Below are positions 55,903-64,000 of a stretch of DNA of 64,000 nt, piece by piece (position 1 is the stretch's first letter; the number at the start of each line of letters is the position of its first letter). Location: contig JAJEKV010000035.1 of assembly GCA_021234155.1 (NCBI GenBank), positions 2,170,001-2,234,000 on the forward strand. The letters run 5' to 3'. The notes under the pieces are model-generated. The model was not told the DNA's origin. It saw nothing but the letters and a program-made list of their open reading frames with translations, and ran no database searches. This stretch comes from Isoetes taiwanensis (taxonomy: Eukaryota > Streptophyta > Lycopodiopsida > Isoetales > Isoetaceae). Position numbers and translations under genes: made by a program.

Positions 55903-58183
55903 ATCCATGTGTCGCATGGGCTCAGGAATGCAAGGCAATAGCGTGGGTTCAAACCCCGCACGGCCTTAGAAACGTTCACGACCTAGGAACCAAGTTATTT
56001 CCAATTCAACGTAGCTCTAAGCCTTCTAGCATAGGGTCAAAATGTGGTCCAAAAGTTAGTTGCTTAGCGGGGAATTTGTGACCGTTAGGACATTATAACA
56101 GATCCAATTGAACAGGTTAAGAACGAGAGAAACGTTCGCGGCGGCCTTGGCCGCCGCGATAAGTTTCTTGTATATATAAATACTATGAATATTACATATT
56201 ATACCATTGAACATGACATCCCAAATATCAGAAAAAACCATTGAATTAAACCTCCCACCCCGAGTTGTTTTTGTTGATATTTGAAGGTGTCCAATGGTAG
56301 GCTCAGACCATTGAAAGCCAATTTCGGGCGATCTTGACCATCTTCAAGTGCAACTCATTTTTTTGCAAGTTCTAGTTAACTATCAGTTTCAAATACGGAA
56401 TTAAACCAAAGGTTATGAAGTGCATTATACATGAATCCAACTCTTACAAGCCCCCAACATAGTCCAATCATTCCATGAATGAATAAACTCATCGATTATG
56501 ATATATTTGATCCAAGTTCTGCTCGAAATATCCTTCAATCTCTAACCACATTCTATAAACAACATTCTATGTCACCTATAAAATCCATTGCATCTACCCA
56601 TTCTACACCACATGCCTATGAATAACGTCTTAGCACATGTTTCTAGTTCGTATTGCTTTACACTTAGACCTTAGATTCCATTTACTTATGAAAGACTACG
56701 ATTTTTTCAAAAAACAAATAAAAGAGCAAAATAAATAAAGAAAAAAAAAAAAATCTGAACCTTTTGATCGTTACTGTGGATTTGGTAGACCATATACCTT
56801 GAAAGCATAAAGAAGGCAAATAAGGGTGTGTAGCTGAATTTTTTGCAAGGGAGCTGTTCATGAATGCTAGATATATTATACAGTTAGATAAGATATGTAC
56901 ATTCTGTAACTTTTATATCTAATAAACTTTTTGCATTCGTCAACGAGTTGCTCCTTATCAAGGGATTTTGAATGCTCTCTATCAACAGTTAGTAGCCTCC
57001 AGGTCTGCTATACCATCAAATGCCCAAGAGGAGAAGCAAATTGCTAGTATCGGACAAACAAAAGCTTAGCAGGTTCAACAAGCTCAAGTAAAAGTGGGCT
57101 TGCAATGGGGGGTCGCTAAAATCTGGAGACAAGGTTCTGCAATGTAATGTATTCATACACGTTTCAGATCCTTGGGTTCATAGGTGGCAGCAAAATTTAC
57201 ATGATATGATCTCGTTTTTAATTCATCTTCACTCACTTCTAGCTCATTTGCAAACAAAATTCAGATAACTAGTTCATCGTCACCTCGCTCATCCACATAA
57301 GTATTTACTTAAGAGTCTCCTTGTTAAGAAACCACACCTTTTGAATGTATTTTAGTTTAGTACTTTATATGGTATCCTTTCAGATTGGCCATTTATTATA
57401 TAAGAAAGACAATTTCCATGATTCCCAACAATGCACTGGTTCCTTCAGCTTCCTAAGTCGAGGCTGTCAAACATCTCCAGCAAGCCCCCCAGTTCATTAC
57501 AGGCTCGCGTTGGTAGAAAAGATGCAAATTCGTCAAAGTACTAAGTCATTTTCCATCCAAACACCACTTTTTGCTATGGCAATAATTTCTAATCTGTTGG
57601 TAAAAGTGGATAATGACATCTTTGAGAACAGTTAATATGTATTGCTAAAGAACTGCTGACGGGTAAGGTTGCAAGTTGCAAGGAAATATACTAGCAATGA
57701 CATGATGGATGAGGTTAGCGAAGAGCAGCATGATCTTGGGTTAAAAGTCATCATATAAGTTCCTGCAAAGTAAAAAAGCATATAGATTAGTCATCAGACT
57801 TTTGATAACTCCAGCAATCAAGAACAAGATTCAATGCACTTCAATGCACATACCCCTACAAATCAACCCCCAAATTGAATACATGAAATTCAATTTGTGT
57901 GGAGACAGAATATTTTTCATGCACTAGAGATCAATCAATTACCTTGGTAGAATGAACACGCATTCACTTACATATAGGCTTCTCACTATAATAATATACA
58001 ATTGAACTTCATATTTCTGAGAACTTCTAAATAAGCAGATTTTAAGAGACCCTGAAAGAGAGACCTAACAGTTATCTAACCTGGAAAATGTTTCTGCAGC
58101 ATCCACAATGGTTTACTTGTGATTACCTGTGCCATGCCATAAATTAGAATTTAGTTCTCCTCTTTGGAAACATTTGAATCTGT
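55903..58183. other. Intergenic DNA with SINE-like and palindromic sequences
   Basis: Around 55946-55962 the sequence gcgtgggttcaaaccccgc has the form of a tRNA T-arm (Pol III B-box), within a region that may be a tRNA-derived SINE. A perfect GC palindrome (cgcggcggcc tt ggccgccgcg) lies at 56137-56158. The rest is AT-rich and I see no gene. The frame 57345-57635 shows no motif. Confidence 0.4.
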
Positions 58184-59499
58184 CATGTGCCTGTGTAATA
58201 TGTTGGAACGCCTCCCGCTGCTGGGAGTTGTCCTGGTGGAGCTGGAACATATTGCGCATATTGCGCATGATTATATTGTGGCATTGGCGCTGTCACAGCT
58301 GCATATTGAGGATTTGGAGCAATACCAGCATAAGGAGCCTGAGCATTATATGCAGGCAGTCCTGGGGCGTACGGAGAAAATCCTAATGCCGCAGCCCCTC
58401 AGCTGGCATGGGAGGCCTCAGATAACCTGGAATACATATCCTGCTTGCACTTGGGGACCCTGGGTTGGAGTGACCTGTGGTGAAGCTTTGTCCTTCTGAC
58501 CTTCTGCTGCTAGCTTGACAATCACATGACGTCCCTGTGTATTAAGAATGTTCAGCATATGCCAGAAATAATTTAAACTTAAAGCAAAGCTGATTTCATA
58601 TGCTACCTCAATTGTCTTGTTTGGATCGTCAATTGCCTTCTTGGCAGCTTGCAAAGCCACTGCATAAATGCATCCAATTAAGAACAGCAGCACTGTAAGG
58701 CAATGGGTGTTATCTGCAAACAGTAACCTACCGAGACTTATTTGTATTCTTGTCATATGCAACCGCGCCTTCTTCAATTTCTCCATACTGTGAAAATATT
58801 TTTAACAGTGTCTCATTTGATGTATCATATGCCAAACCACCAATGTATAACTTCCTCTGTGTCTGATCAGTGGCGCTAGGCCCGATTGCACTTCCAGAAG
58901 ATGCCAAATTGCAAACGGTTATACGACCCTAAAAGTAATTTAGATAATTTAGAACTAACTGTCAAAACATTGTAAGATTTACCATACATAAACTTACATC
59001 GACTTGTTTGCTGGGCTCTTTCAACGCCCGTTGAGCTGAATCCATGTGCTTAAACGTGATGAATCCAAACCCACGTGATTTCCCTGTAGCTTTATCAGTG
59101 ATAACAGCCCCTTCCTCTATCTCACCAAATTGTAGAAAGGCCTGTCAAACGAATTACAAAATAAATCATTTCAAATCAACAGTTAAGATCAGCATTGGTA
59201 CGTTCTGGATGCTGTGAGTGTTCTCATGAGCACGCACCACCGTAATACACTCCAGTAACAGAAACAACCAGGTCATATGAAGTTAGCCATGCTTCACAGT
59301 ACCAACAAATCAAGACATACCATACACCCTTTCATATACCACAAACAAGGCATGTCCAAACAACAGTCATGCACTCACATCACGCAGAGCCTGCGAAGTA
59401 GTCTCCCAAGCTAGCCCACGCACAAACAGCTTCCGATGAGCAGGATCTTTGCTTGCAACATCTCTAATATCATCTGCAACCGCAGGGTATTGAGAACCT
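58184..59499 (-). pseudogene. UBA2: UBP1-associated protein 2-like double-RRM gene, 5'-truncated and disrupted
   Basis: Minus-strand exons with GT/AG borders: 59499-59379 (SKDPAHRKLFVRGLAWETTS), 59141-58998 ([38 protein letters not shown]), 58928-58732 (GRITVCNLASSG, then RRM2 start RKLYIGGLAYDTSNETL), 58659-58607 (QAAKKAIDDPNKTIE), and 58534 onward (GRHVIVKLAAEG, then PYAPGLPAYNAQAPYAGIAP, ending PTYYTGT at 58184). This is the layout of plant UBA2 proteins, nuclear RNA-binding proteins linked to mRNA stabilisation and stress. RRM1 has RNP2 and RNP1. In RRM2 the RNP1 region is deleted at the exon after RGF, shifting the frame, and a missing base near 58386 shifts it again. The acidic N-terminus is absent. 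It is probably a pseudogene. Confidence 0.75.
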
Positions 59500-60018
59500 C
59501 TGCAGAATACAAGCCCACACCACACGCATTCCCAGTCAATCCAATCATCTAAAACAACACCCAAACAAAAAAGTCGCGAAGATTTTAACAAGCATCCATC
59601 TGTCACACGACGTCTGCCAATCTTTCAATGAGTTGCAACACAAATACAGTTCAAAACGTGAGAAATTAGACTTGCTAGCCCTTTGATAATCAATTGAGAT
59701 GTAATGTTGTAATGAACTTTAACTAAACTATCTTCCAGCATACCATCAAACGCCTTCAGTAAGGCGATTATTAGGTACGCACATAACTTACACCTCTTAG
59801 GTCATTGATCTTCCAGAACATAATGCCCTCCAAAAGAACTATGTATTAAAAATGCCTAAAATCGACGATCTAAGTGCGAAAAGAAATATAATTTGTACTA
59901 ACAAAGATACAGCTACTTCACCAAAAACTACAACTTACGCATCAAGAAGCAGACTTCCTAAAGCAGGAGATATCTCTGCCTACAAAGTGTACATGCACCA
60001 CAAAAGTTTTGCTCAACG
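59500..60018. other. Intergenic DNA, no gene seen
   Basis: No supported feature. The 62-codon plus frame at 59852-60040 has no motif and runs into the SINE-like sequence. Confidence 0.4.
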
Positions 60019-60170
60019 GATGTGTGGCGAGTTGGTATAGACCTAGTGATGCCTAAGATTTGTGCACATTTTGGTCAGGGGTTCAAACCCCTGCTTTAGA
60101 TGTCATTTCTTGATGGGAGTTGCTAGGGGTTATATTAATGATGACCCCCGACGTAGCAGAACTTTTTGTT
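60019..60170 (+). mobile_element. tRNA-derived SINE-like sequence
   Basis: The sequence gtgtggcgagttggtatag (about 60022-60040) resembles a Pol III A-box, and caggggttcaaacccctgc (about 60077-60095) is a B-box in a perfect T-arm stem. Spacing is about 40 bp. No cloverleaf can be completed, so it is not a functional tRNA gene. Copy A (52553-52670) has only the part from gtgatgcctaag onward, with ttcgaa in place of ttcaaa. Confidence 0.5.
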
Positions 60171-60470
60171 GATACATGTCCACTATGGTCCATTCGGCGC
60201 AACCCGATATGGATAGGATATGAAGGTGTCTATTAGACTTGACTGTCTGGTGACTTCCTTACTATGGACCTTAAACAAAAAGAATAAAAAATTTGGACCA
60301 CAGTATTTAAAGTATTCTCCAAAAGTATTTTTTATTCTTTTTGTTTAAGGTCCATAGTAAGGAAGTCACCAGACAGTCAAGTCTAATAGACACCTTCATA
60401 TCCTATCCATATCCAAGTCATACCGAATGGACCATAGTGGACATGTATCAACAGAAAGTTCTGCTACGTC
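60150..60470. mobile_element. Foldback element, copy B (loop inverted)
   Basis: Arms 60150-60292 and 60327-60470; loop 60293-60326. The loop is the exact reverse complement of the 34-bp loop in copy A. The right arm has a changed patch (ccaagtcatac for cgggttgcgc) that breaks pairing over about 10 bases. Confidence 0.9.
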
Positions 60471-60787
60471 ATCTATATTTCAATGCAAAGTAGTAGCACG
60501 TAAACAAATGTGCAGAAGCTATAATCTACTAAAATGTTGCATCATGTGGTAGCTTTAAATCTTTTAATGAAATTTGCATATCTCGAAACCGTCATACATT
60601 CCATGAATGTTTTTAACGCATCATGAGATAAATGTCTCTAATGCACCATGATAAGGTGAGAGTTTGTTAATTGGTAAACTGCATAGCTTACACATTCATA
60701 TTTAAGGAGGTTACGTAAATCTGATAAAATTCCTATGCTTTCACTTTTATTGTGGCGTGGAGAAAGGTCGTCGCGATAAATTTCTTG

Positions 60788-61401
60788 TCTTAACATATAT
60801 AAAGCAGTACCCTTTTTTGTTTGATTCTAATATTTTTTCTCCAGGAAAAAGTTTGGGGGCGACACGTGGATGACTTCCTAAAGCGGCGACACGTGTCCTT
60901 GAATAAATGAAAAAACCTGCGTCCCTTTCTTGGTCTGCAAGCAATCCGGCAGGATTGCAATCCGGCCCTGCTCAACGGCATGGACTCATTCGAAGGCCCA
61001 TCCTTCTGTTTCCACAAAGCCCTGCGGCTTAGAAGCCAGCAAAACGTTAGAGCAGCAGCTGCAGCGGCCATGTCCAGGAGCAACTCTATTTCAGAAGAGG
61101 CTTCAAAAGCTCTGGCGCTTGTTGTGGATGAGAAACCCGTTGCCAGATCTTTAGTTTATTGCGCATCGGGAAAGTCTAGAAATAGCACAGGACCGGATTA
61201 AGCAGAATATCTCTTAGCTTGAGGTGCATAACCAACAGCTCAATATGTTAAAAGGAACCAAATCATAGAGTACAGGTCTTAGTCTTAGGATGTGAGCCCA
61301 GCCTTAGCCGTGAACGGCAGGGCCGGATGTGAGAAAGATTTGTGGGCTTGAGCTTGATAACTGAATTTAATATTAGTGAAATCCTTCGCTAGGTTACCAT
61401 T
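60788..61401 (+). other. Extra block in copy B: promoter-like DNA and a short open frame
   Basis: Copy A lacks this block. It contains a TATA box (tatataaa, 60796-60803), two G-boxes (cacgtg at 60863 and 60890) inside a repeated ggcgacacgtg context, and an ATG at 60980 opening a 73-codon frame (MDSFEGPSFCFHKALRLRSQ, an Ala run, MSRSNSISEEASKALALVVD). This is the layout of a 5' gene end with a light- or ABA-type promoter, apparently a captured gene head. The protein is not recognised. Confidence 0.4.
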
Positions 61402-61666
61402 CTTGCTGTTTTGTTCTGTAGTACAGTAGATTTCTTGCAGTGGATTCCATTAAGATTTCTTGCAGTAAATCTGACCCCTCTAAATAAGTATTCCAATTAG
61501 ATTTTCTTGCAGTAGATTTCGCAACTGCAACTTGGGCCTTTTCCTTGCCAATGTTTGTGTCGAGGATGCCTAAGTATGTCTATAGTGGAGGTAACTCTGT
61601 ATATCGACATGAGATACTATGTGATGAGCATAAAACTGATTAAGATGGTGCTGGTGGTATTACCAT

Positions 61667-62790
61667 TTGAAAAATGGTCAAGAATGTAGCAATAAGATAC
61701 AAAAGCAGATTGAACACAATTTGGGCGTGCATGGCTATGGATGTAGCAGCCCCATTAGCCCCATTAGCTCTGTTTCCCAGCAACTGAAGGTACATTCATG
61801 TGTGGTGGAACGTGTTCCTCTGTTTTGCGCAAAGGCAAAGATGTTGGATTCGAAGATAAGAATTTGGCTGCATCAATTTTCTTATTGAGCAGAAAATTGG
61901 TAAGCATTCGGAGACTTAACTTCAATTTCTATGAGCTAAAAGAGATATATTCTATAGGGTTCGGGCATGGATGGTCGTTTGTATTCTAGACAAGTTGGGA
62001 AGAGTCTAGAAAAGGCAGCCAAATCTGCATGTTTATTAGCAAATAAGGGATGTTGTCAAGTGAATTAGTATAACCAAATAGTGCTTTCTTTCTGTATTTT
62101 TTCTTATTCAAGAAAGAAAATGTTGTTATAGACTGGGTTCTTTTCTTATTTGTGCTCATAAACATTCTAATAATTGTTACAGCATTGGTAACAAGGGCCA
62201 TTTTAGTAGCCAATAAAAAGAAGCCTGCAGAGAACAGTATTAAATGGTGATCTAGTGCCCCCTACATATCGCCAAAAAAGAGGATGAAGTAAAAAGGACT
62301 GAAAACATGGTAGGTGACGTAAAGTTGGCTTACATCTTCAGCAGCTAGCAGGGAGCAGAGCATTAGCAAATAGCAGGCAATATTTTTCGAAAGCAAGGAC
62401 TTACAGACAAAATCTTGCAATCAAGCCTAGACATTGCAAAGGTGATGAACCTGACACAAGATTTATCAGGGGATACCTTAGAAAGTGGCATAGAATTTCT
62501 GTCAAAACATTTGACAGCCATGTTAGATACACTGCAAAATCATGCAGCACAAAACCGCAGATTGAGTTTGTTATCAGAGAAGCAAACAGAAGAGCTTGCT
62601 GCCATGGCTTGAAGTACAAGATGTGGATACAGCCTTGAGATCAAGTGAGGGGCTTATATTGCAACTGAAGGCCGAACTTGAGTCAAGGGAGCAAGTTCCT
62701 GCTCCTCCCAAGTTCCAGTTTTGTGGTTTCGGGCTGTGGCGACATCGCCACAACCTTTTCGCTCTTGGACTTGTGGCTATGTTACATAGA
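61667..62790 (+). pseudogene. Unrecognised gene relic (copy B)
   Basis: Same peptides as 53585-54690, including the intact 62415-62612 frame (SSLDIAKVMNLTQDLSGDTL...). The tail has substitutions at 62727-62760 that destroy the candidate membrane span seen in copy A. Confidence 0.4.
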
Positions 62791-63773
62791 AATGGAAAAA
62801 ATAATGTCTTTTCACACAATCTCTGCTGGAATGTTAAGATTTTTGTCAAAGAATATATTCTTCCAAAGGTATATATTACGCCTTATTTGCATTTGAAAGC
62901 TCGATTTTTTTACCCCGGCCGCAGGTTCTCGGTGTCATTGTTTTCCATTAGAATAATCAAAGTCTTGTGGATTACGCCAATAGATTAAAAGCCGGTAACG
63001 AGGCTAACATATTTATCATTCTATTATCACTGTAAGTACCAAAGAATAAAACGTCTTTTTTGTGTAACGGATCGCTGATGCCAAGAAGTTGTTCACGTCT
63101 AGAAATTAAAAGGAGGATACCCGAATAGGATGGGGCAAGCTATCACTAATTTTAGAGTCTGATTTGATGGGGTTGGGTTGGTTTTGACAATTTGGTATCA
63201 AGGATGTAAGATGTTGCTAATATTTGGGAAATCAAGTTGCTATTGGAGGAGTTTTAGTGGTGATTCAAAGGTTCTCTAGCAAATATTAATGAACAATGCT
63301 AATTGAATGAGCTTATAGATATGCCCCACATTGATTTGATATTTGAAGCATTCATTAGATGAACAACTCAAGGATTGGAGATTTAGCCATGGAGTTTAAG
63401 GCTTTTGGATTGCCAATGCTCGAGAGCAAGCATCCCCGAGAGGGAGGAATAACTGAGGCATATGGAGACATAGGGCTCACTAAGGATGAGATTTTTTGGT
63501 TACAATACGAAGTTAGCTTAACATGTTTGGGTACTGTCAGAAATCAAGGAATTAGGACCACGAGTTAGGAATATGTATATTATGGGAACTTCATTAATAT
63601 TTGCAAGAAATGTTCTCAGTAGGTTGATATTTATAGAAAGCTTGCATCATAAGATAATTTTATTGTAGTTATTTAGATAGATTAAACTTGTTGAAGTAAA
63701 CTAATGTTGAGTTGCTCCTTGAGTCATTTCCTTCTTCTTTACTTTCTTGAGTCATTTCCTTCTTCTTTCTGAA

Positions 63774-63917
63774 GGCACATGGCAATGGAAGTACTGGTTA
63801 CGTAGTGCTAAAAAATCGTGGTGAAGCATACTGGTATTGGATTGGTATTGGAGCTCTTCTTGAATTTGTTCACATGTTCAATGTGCTTTTCACATTGGCC
63901 TTAGCTTACTCAATCGT
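63774..63917 (+). pseudogene. ABCG/PDR transporter exon (copy B)
   Basis: Identical peptide to copy A (AYWYWIGIGALLEFVHMFNV, then LFTLALAYS), with the same splice borders. Confidence 0.75.
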
Positions 63918-64000
63918 ATGTTGTTGCACCTTATAATACTTTTGGTTCATACTTTCACATTTATCCTTAATAGTGGGAATCTCATGGTTGTCGACCACAA

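Larger units (their letters stand above)
60047..64000. repeat. Segmental duplication, copy B
   Basis: Counterpart of 52553-55902. Differences are the inverted foldback loop, the extra ~614-bp block at 60788-61401, a duplicated cccattag at about 61752-61766, and clustered substitutions near 62727-62760 and 62910-62935. The window ends inside the copy. Confidence 0.9.

Overview
This window reads as nuclear DNA of a land plant with a large, repeat-rich genome. The grounds are spliced genes with GT/AG introns, hevein-type chitin-binding domains, an E-type pentatricopeptide (PPR) gene, a UBA2-like RNA-binding protein, an ABCG/PDR transporter exon, LINE, hAT and SINE-like elements, and kilobases of AT-rich DNA without genes. 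A fern or another non-seed vascular plant would fit the double-hevein GH18 chitinase and the low gene density, but nothing here proves the lineage.

Layout. 1-5593: gene-poor, ending in a 5'-truncated LINE with a poly(A) tail. 5594-13168: transposon 1, with inverted termini, a spliced plus-strand ORF1 (393 aa) and a broken minus-strand transposase-like gene. 14041-35960: a chitin-related cluster. It holds two full-length genes for a secreted protein with two hevein domains and a GH18 domain (15763-17226 and 31127-32590, both minus), two truncated copies (14120-14578 and 25729-26522), and a plus-strand gene with two hevein domains and no catalytic domain (35409-35960). The copies share downstream flanks, promoters and a further upstream repeat, so they arose by segmental duplication. 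A PPR pseudogene, orphan exons (one apparently from the lariat-debranching enzyme) and a LINE reverse-transcriptase scrap lie between them.

37671-44904: transposon 2, inserted in a 19-bp-phased minisatellite. It encodes a coiled-coil/RING-H2 protein and an FCP1/NIF-like HAD phosphatase on the plus strand, and a multi-exon, damaged transposase-like gene on the minus strand. 45571-47855: more minisatellite in inverted orientation, interrupted by an 804-bp hAT-type MITE with an 8-bp target-site duplication. 49885-51550: 1.7 kb of almost pure pyrimidine. 52553-55902 and 60047-64000: a segmental duplication carrying a foldback element (143-bp arms) whose 34-bp loop is exactly inverted between the copies, an unrecognised gene relic and an ABCG/PDR exon. 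A UBA2-like pseudogene lies between the two copies.

The only genes that look intact and co-functional are the chitin-related ones. Copy 31127-32590 keeps the GH18 catalytic glutamate. Copy 15763-17226 has lysine there and is probably a chitin-binding lectin rather than an enzyme. The hevein-only gene encodes a secreted or membrane-anchored binder. Together they look like a local chitin-recognition and defence cluster. Family assignments come from motif reading by eye; no searches were run.
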